DNA from: Daphnia pulex
Lineage: Eukaryota; Arthropoda; Branchiopoda; Diplostraca; Daphniidae
Assembly: GCF_021134715.1 (NCBI RefSeq)
Contig: NC_060027.1
Span: 1,488,001-1,552,000 of the forward strand
DNA length: 64,000 nt
Reading direction: 5' to 3'
The translations under genes and the position numbers were made by a program. This document shows, one piece after another, positions 1 to 10,394 of the stretch; the first letter of the stretch is position 1; every line of letters begins with the position of its first letter. Below the pieces are notes generated by a model. It was not told the DNA's origin. It saw nothing but the letters and a program-made list of their open reading frames with translations, and did no database searches.

Positions 1-836
1 ATTTCAATCGTCCCATTATCATAGCCACAAGCGAATCGATTATACGACATCCAATCAATACAACAGAAATCAAATTCTGATGCTATATTGTGGGTATTGG
101 GATTTTTTAGTGCAGTATTCCAAATCAGCAATTCTTTGCCGTTACCAACAACCTAAATTTAATTGTTGTTATAATTAGCAGAATTTTGAAAAATTAATCC
201 TAATTTTTCTTTTGATTAAACCTTCGTTCCGTTGTCGTACAAAGTAGCCAATATGTCCCGATTGAATCGATTCCAATACAGTTTCGGGTGAGTCGACGGA
301 TGTTTCTTCTCAAACAAAAGTTCACCACTGGGATAGCGCCAAACAAAGATTTTGCCTAACCAGCAGCTAGCGGCTAATTGGGTTCCGTCTAACTTTACGT
401 AACCAAAAGTGTAATAAATACAGGATTGATTTTTGTAATGCCATTGACGTACTTACGTTCCACCCGAGAGAATACATTGATTCTTTCTCACATTCAAGTT
501 GCCGTTCGATTTCCCAATTTGAAAATGGAACAGAATGATTGAGCCCCTTCAGCAGCACCACTCGTCCGTCGTCACCATCCATCAGCCCACAGGCCAAAAC
601 GGGATCGCTAGGATGAAAACTAGCGCATCTTAAATTTCGCCACCCTCTTTCTTCGAGCTGTGAATGTTCAACCTCTTTGAACAAATCTGTAAAATGAAAA
701 ATGTGCCAAAATAAAAACAATTATTATTAGCGCAATATTGGAGCCATTTCACTTATCTACCTTTAACTAGATCGTCGTTAAAAAAATGTTCGGTTGTTGT
801 AGTCGACGGAGAAGTAGATTTCTGAGCCTCGTCCAT
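1..836 (-). CDS. TBL1/Ebi-like WD40-repeat protein, 5' part (runs off left edge)
   Basis: Four exons read on the minus strand: 836-761, 686-457, 392-222 and 152 to the window edge. All junctions are GT-AG and keep one frame. The start is the ATG at 836-834, giving an N-terminus MDEAQKSTSP. WD40-type blades are visible: RCASFHPSDPVLACGL, then SLGWNLDGTQLAASCWLGKIFVW, written here in pieces as SLGWNLDGTQLAAS and GKIFVWRYPSG, then a blade ending LLIWNTALKN. The order of blades (a W-D/G-T-L-A motif, then a KW/YWN-N blade, then a CIDW blade) resembles TBL1/Ebi, WD40 subunits of the SMRT/NCoR corepressor complex, but it is divergent and no LisH domain is seen at this N-terminus. The WD40 fold is well supported; the TBL1 assignment is tentative. 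The C-terminus lies outside the window. Confidence 0.6.
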
Positions 837-1150
837 TTCTCTGCCTCTCTCTTCAAATAAGGAATGTGAAACATTTTCCTTGTTTAAGGCATATCTGGTT
901 TGAGCCCATAATCCCAAAATTTTAATCAGTGTACAGCATTATTGTACTGATATGTCAGTTTGAAATCATCTTGACCGATACATGGATGTTTGTGTTGTAC
1001 CGTTTTGTACCGTCCCGAAAAAAAAGTCCCGCTCCGGCAAAATCCAACGCCATCTGCAAAGAAAAATGAGTACTTCACGGAATTGTGGGTTTCTTCCAGC
1101 AGACGACATCACGACAAATCAGTTAAAAAAGTGTGTATGAAAAATACACC
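837..1150. promoter_or_regulatory. Shared intergenic promoter region between two divergent genes
   Basis: The WD40 gene (minus) and the uS5m gene (plus) start 314 bp apart, head to head. Both promoters and 5' UTRs must fit here or in unseen upstream exons. I see no convincing TATA box. That it is a bidirectional promoter is inferred from spacing alone. Confidence 0.4.
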
Positions 1151-3000
1151 ATGGCAGGACTTTGGAATGCCGCAAAATGTCTTGTTCAATTATCCCCAAA
1201 TTTTGCATATTTGAAAATGAGTTTAAGACCTATAGCAGTCACAATGCAATCCATCAACCACCTATCTACAGTGAAAATGACTACACCATTAGTTTCCTCC
1301 ACAATGTTCAATCCTGTCGTTTCGCCTGTGCGGCATACAAGTTTTTTTACCAAACGTCAGTAATTTATTTTGCTATGATATTTGTCAATTCTTTCTTGAA
1401 AATGCATTTTGCTTTATACAGTTCCAGCTGATAAGCTATGGAAAGGAGTCACGAGTGTCAGTAATGCTGGCAAAAAACGTGGAAGAGGCAGAGCAGTTGG
1501 CAAAAAGACTGCCAAAAATCTGAATAGAGGCCAAGTTATTGGTGTTGGTAATGCTCTTAATAAATCAATCACATATACATACATGATATAATCAAATTTT
1601 ATTCAAAGGTAAAACAAACATGCTGTGGCCTGGATTGAACAGCCCAATCATTCAGGGTAAAGAACTTATCCAACAACAAAAATTACCTGATGATCCAGAG
1701 AGGGAAGCCAAATTGCTGAAGCTACGTGATGAAATGGGAGCATTTAGGTTACTGAGATTAAGCCCTCTTGATAGAGGCTGGTCTGGACCAAAGTTGCCTG
1801 GTCGAAGTGTTGGACGTCCTGATCCTGTTGGGGAAGGTAACCCCTTTTTATATATTCTTTGTCTAGAAGTGTTAAGTAACAACACAAATTTTTCTTTCTA
1901 GATGATTTTGAGGGATTTGACACAATTGTGTTAGAAGTAAGCTTTAAATTCTTTAGTTTTCATGATGGAGACATAATCAAACAATCTCTTTTATTTTAGT
2001 TCAAAATAGTTTGTAATATGAAAGGAAACTTGGGTCGTACTCGTCGAACAAGCGCGTTCGTCGTCACCGGAAACGGTAATGGTCTTGCTGGTTTCGCTAT
2101 TGGCAAAGCGCAAATGGGTATGACTGCCCTGAGGAAGGCAAAAAATCGTGCTGCCCAGAAACTCATGTACGTGGAGCGCTACAACGAACACACGGGTATG
2201 CATTTTTTGTTTGTTTGTTGTCCTCCCAACATGTAATTAATCACAAGTAAACGACGTTTTTTTTTATTCTCTTAGTGATGCATGACTTCTTCACTGCGTT
2301 TGGCAAGACAAGGATCTTCGTGCAAAAGAAACCTGAAGGTTATGGATTGGTGTGTCACCGAGTCATCAGGGAAATTTGCAAAGCTGTTGGTATCAAGGAT
2401 ATCTACGCTAAAGTCGAAGGATCAACAAAGAATGTCCAGCACGTTGCCAAGGCCTTCATGGTTGGCTTGCTCCAACAAGTAATTGCACACGAATTATGCT
2501 TGGAATATTTTCCTCTACTGTATCGATTTTCTGAATGTTTTCATTTATTCACCCAATTTGTGGTTTTCAGAAATCCTTTGAAAAGATTGCCGAAGAAACC
2601 AAACTGCACGTTGTTGAATTCCGCAAAGAACGCGACTATTTTCCTCAAATTATGGCTAAACCATCCGAAGTCAAGACAGTTAAATCCATTAATGACATGG
2701 ATTTGAATTTGGTTAGTTTCCGTTTCTAAATTGATTCACATTTTTTCTGACATTAATGCTTATTTTTTCCCATAAAAGTATCTCAATGATGGCAAAGTTG
2801 CTACCAAGAAAAAGAAATATCAGGTCAATGAATCAGACCCGACCTGGAAAAATCATCTCGCGAAGACGGAACGATTTCGTAATCACGAGCAAGTTAGAGT
2901 GAACCTGCTTGTAGATCACGGCGAAGTTCGCAGCTTCTTAGCTGACAGATATCCAGAATGTCGACAAATCAAATTCGTCAAGAAAAGGGAAGAAAGCTAA
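1151..3000 (+). CDS. MRPS5: Mitochondrial small-subunit ribosomal protein uS5m
   Basis: Eight exons (1151-1355, 1422-1547, 1609-1836, 1902-1936, 2000-2195, 2276-2478, 2571-2711, 2779-3000) encode 451 residues, close to the vertebrate length of about 430. The start ATG has a strong context (CACCATGG) and is followed by a mitochondrial-type N-terminus. Family landmarks are clear: SFFTKLPADKLWKG, a lysine/arginine-rich stretch, LNRGQVIG, LWPGLN, the S5 RNA-binding segment with GNGNGLAGFAIGKA and RKAKNRA, and the C-terminal S5 fold with GYGLVCHRVI and GIKDIYAKV. It acts in the mitoribosome small subunit. The exon 4 coding segment is only 35 nt. It shares its upstream region with the divergent WD40 gene. 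I see no anomalies. Confidence 0.95.
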
Positions 3001-3347
3001 TTGAGTTTAAAAGTCAAACAACATTTGTTTACCAAGTCTATAGAGTGAATAGTACAATTTGAAAATTTTCCATCACTGAGAAAATTATTTTTCGAGTTCC
3101 AACGAAATTTGTATTTTTAACTGGGTTAATTGTATAACTTGAAAGAATAATAATGTTTACAATAATTGCGCTTAAATGCGACCTTTAGAAAGATCGTTGC
3201 ATATTGATGCAAGTGCTTTCGAGAAAGGAATGAACTAGACAGACTTTTGAAACATATTACAGCCCGGTAAATCATTCAAATTCAAAAATTGTTTCCTAAC
3301 GTAAAAATTAATCGGTACAGTTTATCGATTTGCTATCGCCAATTCTG
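3001..3347. other. Convergent 3' region between uS5m and the serine hydrolase
   Basis: AT-rich 3'-flanking DNA of two convergent genes. Nothing further is recognised. Confidence 0.5.
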
Positions 3348-4880
3348 TTAGGTGGATGACTCGACTTTCTCGGCATCACCGCAGAAAAATTTTGAGACTG
3401 CAGGTGCGATATTCTCTGGATTGACGAGATGGACGTGATGAGTTCCTTCAACGTGTGCGTGCTGGAATCCTCCTTTGCTGACATCCCTGTATATCTTGAT
3501 AAAATCTTCGATGACCGACTTATCTTCATAGATTAGTCCACCTTTAGCCGTGATGAGTAGCAACGGGCAATGGACTCTTTTGGCGTACTCGGCATGTTGT
3601 TCAGCAGTGTAAGAGGCCACAGTGGGAATTACCTAGACAAAATTAGATAATTAATACTTATTCATAAGTGAACTTGATAAGGTAGATTCTTACGTGGCGG
3701 AGATCACGAGAATAATAGTAACTACCATCTTCATGCTGTTTAGTACCTCGGCGCATCAAGACTTCGGCTGCTACCGAATCAATCGATCCATTATTGGCCT
3801 GAACAAGTCTCTCACGAGCTGCTTCGTACGTGTAAGAGGGTGGACTTTGTTCCAGTTTTTTTAGCACCTGAATGTAACTTTCTATGGCCTTGGCAGATTT
3901 ATCTGGCTGGAACCGTGCAGGAGTTGAGATAGGTTTGACAATATCAATCATCACAAGCTTTTCAACCATGTGTGGACTAATGGCTGTGAACATGGAACCA
4001 ACAATTCCACCCAGGCTGTGACCCAGGATGGAAAAGCGAGACCAACCGAAATATTCGGCCACCAAGCGAATATGAGCAATGTGATCCCAATAATGGTACA
4101 TCATACCTTTAGGATAGTGACTGGACAAACCATGACCTACAGAAAGACAAGACCTGCTGTTAATTAATCCTCGCATTTGGTGTAAGGAATGTGCATTTTA
4201 AACTTACCACAGAAATCCAGACACACCACGTACAAGTCAGTCGGAAGTAAAGGAATCAGCTTGTCAAAGGTACCAGCATTATCTTGCCAACCATGTAGAG
4301 CAAGAATCGGATGATCATTTGGCTTTCCCCATACTTTAGCTGGAAATAAGGTATTGACACAGTATGAATAATTCATTCATTGCCAACGAAAAAAGAACAC
4401 ACCCTGTACAATCATACCTGCTAAATGTCCCCAAGACAAAGGAATCTGGATTTCTTTGAATGATGCTGCAGTGTCAACTAAAACTTCTTGGCCAGCACTG
4501 TGCCCATTGTCACAACCATTAGATTCTGCTCCAACTGAAGCGGTTTCTACTGAATTTACCATCTTGAGCTTGCAAAATGAGGAGGAGGATGACGACCGGA
4601 TGGGAACGAAGATGGGTGCGACTGCCGGCTTCGAGAAAGTACTCGCCAATGATACCGGCTGGTATCTCCTTGTCGTATTGATCGTAGCTTGCCAAATGTT
4701 TCGAGAATCCCGGACGTTGCGGTACACACCGGAGACTTGCCGTCTACTGAGCCTGCTCGGCAATAAAGTTATCCCGATCAATAATCTCTTCACTCCACCT
4801 ACTCCACATGATACAGCCGCCATTGAGGTATAAAAAATCCTGTTACGAAGAATGAGAAATTTCGCAATTAATCCTATCAC
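3348..4880 (-). CDS. Alpha/beta-fold serine hydrolase, kraken/SERHL family
   Basis: Four exons on the minus strand (4880-4418, 4339-4208, 4136-3694, 3632-3348) give 440 residues from the first ATG. The catalytic nucleophile elbow is GHSLGG, the oxyanion-side motif LALHGWQDNAGTF lies about 60 residues earlier, and the histidine region is EGTHHVHLVNP near the C-terminus. LLLITAKGG precedes the likely acid residue region. This arrangement and length match serine hydrolase-like proteins (SERHL2, Drosophila kraken), reported as peroxisomal or cytoplasmic detoxifying hydrolases; the substrate is unknown. The N-terminal ~105 residues before MVNSVET are basic, serine-rich and could be a targeting sequence. 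Translation could instead start at the internal ATGs at 4823 or about 4562, so the true N-terminus is uncertain. Confidence 0.88.
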
Positions 4881-5230
4881 TTCATGACTAGGTGCAAATG
4901 TAGGTGAGTGGGTCTTATGTCAGAAAAATGTCTACATAATGTTTCCATGCAAGCGCCATCTTACGATCAAAATTGAAATACCTTTCACGCGAATCATTCA
5001 AAAAAATCTCCGGCTGGAAATGAACAGAAGACCATGCTTATATAAGTACGCAATCCTACTGCGGAACAGTTGCTCGACCAGCAGTTGAAGGCGGAAGGTT
5101 TTACATGGGCGTGTTTTACAGAGGTCTAGACTGACATGCAGCTATAACAAGAGAAAGTTTCCCGTGTGAGTACTATTGTTTATTCAATCACAAAATTCAT
5201 GTAGATTCACAGCTGTCAAGATTCTAATTA
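4881..5230. other. Upstream region of the serine hydrolase, no gene seen
   Basis: This stretch holds the 5' flank of the minus-strand hydrolase gene. I see no coding exon. Its right end runs into the SEC14-like remnant. Confidence 0.4.
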
Positions 5231-5705
5231 ACAGGCTGACCAGCTTAACGGTGGGACAATTACCGACGAGTATGGCGACTCCAAATGTTCCAGCAAAGTG
5301 CGTAACACCAAACAATGTTGTTTTCTCAATTTCTTGCTGAGCTAATAAAGAAAACATTTCTATAGATTGAGGTGAAGTACCACAGTCTTATTATCTTGAA
5401 GTGGTGAAGCCGGCCACTAAACCCGCTGACATTGCTTAGGAACAAGAATGAACCGAAATTTGAGTTACAAATCAATGAAGTCCCTTCAATTCTTAGGTAA
5501 GAAAAAATCAAAGAGCTTGGCAACAAAGTTATCTGATTGAATAATTCAATGTAGCTGATCTTGAACCAAAATAGGTGACATTTCCTGACTGCTGAAGATT
5601 GTGTAGTGAATAATGGAGAAATCTCATGGGAAGCTAGCGGATACAGAGCTATTTGATGATGGAAAAAGGCGATGTTGTTTTAACTCGTATCTGTCCAAGT
5701 AAGTT
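5231..5705 (+). pseudogene. Decayed SEC14-like (CRAL-TRIO/GOLD) gene remnant
   Basis: Fragments here match the 3' half of the intact SEC14-like gene 3.5 kb downstream. Around 5235-5300 an open piece reads GGTITDEYGDSKCSSK, the conserved end of the CRAL-TRIO domain, followed by a GT donor. Around 5367-5510 the DNA encodes EVPQSYYLEVVKPATKPADI and then, after a frameshift and stop, a piece ending NEVPSILR with a donor; the intact gene has EVPQSYYLAKVKP and QVNSILR at the same places. Around 5585-5700 pieces FLTAEDC and VVLTRICPS match WEFMTEDC and IVCTRTCT of the GOLD domain. Splice-site relics persist, so this is a copy of genomic DNA and not a retrocopy. The N-terminal exons are not found. 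Confidence 0.75.
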
Positions 5706-6977
5706 AAACTAAAATTAGTAAACTTGCGCTGAATTAGCGTATGTTTAAAATAATTTTTCTTAACTCGATTTAGATTTTCTAAAATTTGATAACAGTTTCA
5801 GCTATCTTCGTTCAAAAACATTGGTGCAAAATCAATGTGACTTCTTCAAACTCATCGGTCAGCGCAGGAGGAATTTGAATTTGACCGGGAATAAGATTGA
5901 AGAAGTCGTGATTTTTATCCTGTCACTCCGAATCAGGAAACCGGTTAGTTATTGATTTTTGTCTTTCAATTTTTTACAGTTAAGTTTTTTCTTGAAACAA
6001 AAAAGCGAATTTTGTCACTAGGAATGATAAACAGGTGAATGATGTCATGTTGTTCAACCCAAATTTGTAAGTTGAGCAGTGGAGAAATGATTACAACTAG
6101 GCCAGATAGCGTAACGTGTTGTTATGTAAGCATTCGTGCGCACACTATTGGTTCGCATTCAGTCCCTGATATCAATCGACTGGCTAAATAAGCACATATA
6201 ATCATGTAATGTTATGAAAATTGAGCCATACCCTTTTGTAAAGTGAGCCTTTTTTCAGCAAGGTAGGTCTGCTAGACTTGTTATTCCATCGCTTTGAATT
6301 ACATAAGATTTTCCCTCCAAATATTTTAAATTTTGACTCCTCCCCTTTTGGACGGTGTAGCCTTCGGCGGGAAAAAAAGGAATATATTAAATGTCTAGCC
6401 AACAGCAATTTTCGTGAAGCGGGGTGACACCTTTTCCACGCTGAGCAGTCCATTTATATCTTTGCTCTCCGTGGTGAAAGTCCATTGCAAACGTTTAAGC
6501 ATCCCATTAATGACCATTGGTTTCAGACTTGCTGTGATGATTGTGAATTTTTCGCCAGCTTTTTCAATCTATTTGCTTTCTTGAACAGTTTAGATTCCGT
6601 ATGTGATCGCCCTTACAAGATTCGGACTTATTTCAAGCATCGTATTTTTAACTTCCAACCCTCTACGTGTACAGACTGTACAGTATAGTACGAGTAAATC
6701 TCAGGTAAGAGCGGTTCACTAACAACAAACACTGTAACGGGCTGTGATAAGATTATTTTTCCACGCGGAACTGGACTGTAGGTTTAAGTAATCTTTCACA
6801 ATCTATTTCTGTAGTTATGCGGACAGCTAAGTGGAAAATTCGTAGAATTTAGCAGGACTCCCAGAAAAAGACAAGGACATTTGGTCAAAGCGCACATTTT
6901 GGTGGGAAACGTTACGGACGTCACGTCACGGAAATTTTTGAGTTTTCAGACTTTCAATTTTCAAAATCAACACCAAG
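5706..6977. other. Intergenic stretch upstream of the SEC14-like gene
   Basis: I recognise no coding exon. The short ORFs at 6202-6453 (minus) and 6485-6688 (plus) show no domain, no splice partners and an AT-rich composition. The right end is presumably the promoter and 5' UTR of the SEC14-like gene. Confidence 0.4.
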
Positions 6978-9373
6978 ATGTTTGTCACACAATTGGACGA
7001 AACCCAACGAGCAACTTTTGAGCAGGTCAGTGTCTATACTTTTAACATTTCTTTGCTGTACAAAAACAAACTAGGTGCGCTTGACGAAATTTTCTAGCTT
7101 GGTCAATTTTCTGAATAGTTCTGGATTTAAAAATCTTATATAACATTTTTGTGATTTAGTATGTTATTCCGCACTTCTGCGAAATCAAACTTTCTATTTG
7201 CGAAAAACAAATGAAGAAAAAAAAACGGTTTGATTACACCAAAGATTTTTCAACCTCGAGGGGTATTGAATAATTGTATTAGAGTTACGAAGATTGACCG
7301 TTGCACACCTGTCTGCCTCCAGCTGAAACAGTTACGAATAAGGAAACACACTACACCAAAAAAAAAAGCAGTTCAGTAACTTTGCGGTGTACCTTGTACA
7401 AATTTCTTTTTTCTTTCGTATAAGGAGGTGTCAAGGTTGGGAGTAAAGGTGCTGAATATAAAGTGCTGATCAATGCACGCTCCGTTCAATCCTTGATAGA
7501 CATATTAATCTTGTTTGTTAGCCTTTGTTTGCATTGCATTGATTGACCCAAATAATTGTTTACATTTTGTGATAAAGTGTGTTATTTTCAACAGTTTAAA
7601 GAGGCTATCAAAGACTGCCAACTTGTCAATCCAGATGATAATTACATCCTCAAATGGCTCGTTGGTAAATAATCGCAATTGTTTCTTATTTGCACGGTCA
7701 TTAATAAATTGATTTTGTATTGTTTAATAGCTCGTAGTTTTGATATTGATCAAGCCGAAAAAATGCTACGGCAGGTGATTTCCTTAACGTTAAGATCAAC
7801 CTGTGATTGTTTCGAGAATTTTAAAGATTTCTTTACTATTTTTAAAAGTCCATAGAATGGCGCCGAGCGAATCGTATCGACGGAATATTAGACCAGTGGG
7901 AGTGAGTATGTTTTTTTCTACAACCTGTTTAAATTGATGACATTTGTTATTTTTACTCTAATGAAAAGATAATGTCGTCATAACATTGTTTCTTTTCTAG
8001 GCCGCCGGAGGTCTTAAAGAAATACTATCCTGTAGAACTAGCTGGGGTGGATAAATTCGGCTGTCCCAGTAAAAACGAATATTTTTTTCACGTCATCATT
8101 TATTTCAATTGATTCTCTTAACAGTATGCATCGTGCCATTTGGACAGGCTGATTGGAGAGGAATTTTACAGTCGGTCAGCAAGCGTGATTATTTGCGCTA
8201 CATTTGCTATTTAGCAGAAATGGGGATGACGGAAATCGTGAACAATTCAAAACTTGCTCAAAAACCAATAATTGGTTCCATGTTTATCATAGATATGGAG
8301 GGCTTATCTGGGAAGCAAATGTCTTACAAACCATGTGAGTTCTATTTTAAAACCCTGGAAATTTAATCAAAATTTTAATCTTTTCTATTTTCTATTTAAG
8401 TTCGAGACATTGGACTTGAAACCGTAAAACTACTTGAGGCTAACTACCCTGAGGATCTCCGAAAGACTATTATCATCAACGGTAAATATAGACTACCTTG
8501 GCCCATGGATAGCTCAGCAACTTATCTTCTTCCATAACAACATTATTTGTGTATAGCTCCCAAGCTGTTCACTTTAGTGTTTGCTATGGTGAAACCATTT
8601 CTTAATCCTGTGACGCTCGAAAAGATAAGCGTCTTGGGATTTGACAGAAAGGAATGGAGTGCCGCTTTGCTTAAGGAAATGGATGCTAATCAACTACCGG
8701 TGCGCTATGGTGGTACAATGAAGGAAAGCGATCCCAAATGGAATCAAAATTATAGCTTCGTAGAAGTACACAAATTATAACGAATTCTAAAATCAATTTA
8801 ATATAACTTATGCTATTTTGTCAGAAGAAAATAGGGGAAGAAGTGCCACAGTCTTATTACCTTGCCAAAGTCAAACCCACCCCTAAGGACTACATGATCT
8901 CTCTGGATGTGCCAAAGAGGAAAAAAATCAAATTTGAACATGAAATTACTCAAGTCAATTCCATTCTCAGGTATAGTATTTGAAACGGTGAAACGAATTC
9001 GCTTGGTGGTTAAACCAATTATACCCAACATGGGGAATGTGTAGATGGGAGTTCATGACGGAGGACTGTGACATCGGATTTAGCGTTTATTACATGGAAG
9101 ACGATGGGAAGAGGGTAGATCTCATGAACGAGCGAATGCAGAGCCATTTAGTGATGGAAGAAGGCCAAATTGTTTGTACCCGGACCTGTACCTGTAAGTT
9201 GATTCTTCTAGTCATTTAGTTTTACCGTTTAATTTTCTTAAATTACTTTTGTTGCAGATGTCTTGGAATTCGATAACAGCTACAGTGTCCTCCGCTCCAA
9301 GACAGTTTGGCATCATATGGTTGTTGATCTACCATCTTCTACCCCGGTTTCGTTCGAGGAATTAAATCAGTGA
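6978..9373 (+). CDS. SEC14-like lipid-transfer protein (CRAL-TRIO plus GOLD domains)
   Basis: Eleven exons (6978-7025, 7595-7664, 7731-7774, 7849-7901, 8001-8068, 8125-8334, 8401-8481, 8557-8765, 8825-8970, 9045-9193, 9258-9373) encode 397 residues, the normal size for SEC14L2/3/4. The CRAL-TRIO N domain shows DDNYILKWLVARSFDIDQAE. The lipid-binding CRAL-TRIO domain contains IIDMEGLSGKQ, NYPEDLRKTIIINAPKLF and LGFDRKEW, ending in LPVRYGGTM. The GOLD domain follows (LRWEFMTEDCDIGF to YVLEFDNSYSVLRSKTV). The family binds hydrophobic ligands such as tocopherol, squalene or phosphoinositides; the ligand here is unknown. The end of exon 8 is uncertain by 6 nt (donor after 8759 or 8765). A broken paralogue lies just upstream, so the locus has duplicated. 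Confidence 0.92.
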
Positions 9374-9783
9374 GAGTCAGTTAAGGTTTTTAATTAGGTT
9401 TTTAATTGGAGCGGTTTTAAATAGAATTTTTAGAGACTAGGTGTGGGTGATGATGATGAAAGATATATGTCATGATGATTTGTTCATGTCAGCTGTGTAA
9501 AACAAAAAATTAATGTGTAATCTGCATGCAATTTTATCATTTAACTTGGAAAAAAGAAGTGAAGATTTATGACGAGTCGCATATTGATCGTTTCTCCTCC
9601 TCTCAATCTCGTGAGTTGACATTCGTGATCTAACGTTTCAATTACTATAACTATCACGCATCTATATTCATGTGCCTGCTATTATTTCTTAGGTGGGTGT
9701 GGTAGTCCTTGCAATCAACGGTCAAGGAAACTATCTCTTTAGATTGCACAAAGTTATTTCTCACATGAAAAGCTTTTGGTTTG
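9374..9783. other. 3' flank of SEC14-like gene, nothing recognised
   Basis: This stretch lies between the SEC14-like stop codon and the first 133-bp repeat. No coding exon or structured element is seen. Confidence 0.4.
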
Positions 9784-9916
9784 ATCATTTCTGTTAGTCG
9801 GAAGCCAGCTATAGCCGTAGCGGTGAACGTGCGAGTCTGGTTCGGTTGCTCTCAACTTATTTGAAATTTTTTTGTCTGTATCGTAAGTGCAGCTAGCGCT
9901 CGAATAAGCGCTCTAA
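9784..9916 (+). repeat. 133-bp SINE-like repeat, copy 1
   Basis: This 133-bp block is identical, base for base, to 15666-15798 in the same orientation. It contains a stretch resembling a tRNA A box (TAGCCGTAGCGG) and, about 25 bp later, a B-box-like GGTTCGGTTGC, suggesting a tRNA-derived SINE with a pol III promoter. The 3' part has AGCGCT motifs around CGAATA. It is not a convincing LTR: it does not end in CA, and flanking target duplications are not evident. Identity is seen directly; the SINE classification is inferred. Confidence 0.6.
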
Positions 9917-10394
9917 GGATTCTGTAAAAAATGCGAGTTTTTTCACATTTTTCAAAACAAAATCTGAATTTGCTTTTTTTCTAAGTTCTTGCCAAACGAA
10001 AGACGATCAAAAAAATTTTAAACCGCGGAAAGATGACATGGAATGTGGAACTTTCTGATGTATCTTACGACCCTCTGGCTATGAAAAGTAGGGGATGGGA
10101 AGGGGTAGGGGCTGGGAACCATTCGGCAACACGGAGATAGCGAGCTGTTGGGCCGTAATTATAGTAGGCCATGATAGAACTCTAAAGTTTCAGAACACCT
10201 ACTGTCAGACTTAGAATAAGTGTCCATCTTTCTTTTAAAACAAACGTGACAGGTCTGACTTAAACAGTTTTTTAGTTATTGATTTATGAATACGAAAAGC
10301 AGCCTGTGGGGTAAGTTGGCAGAAATTTGAAGGGGCGTGTTGTCAGTTGTCGTATTCTTAAGAAAGCATAACGTGGGTTATTTTTCTCTTTCAG
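9917..10394. other. 5' flank of the pogo-type transposase gene
   Basis: No coding exon is seen. A pyrimidine tract ending in CTTTCAG directly precedes the transposase ATG, so a 5' UTR exon may lie in this stretch. Terminal inverted repeats of the transposon were looked for and not found by eye. Confidence 0.35.

Noticed and set aside
9784-9870. Functional tRNA gene
   Set aside because: The A/B-box-like motifs are imperfect and no cloverleaf with acceptor-stem pairing could be drawn; a SINE head fits better.
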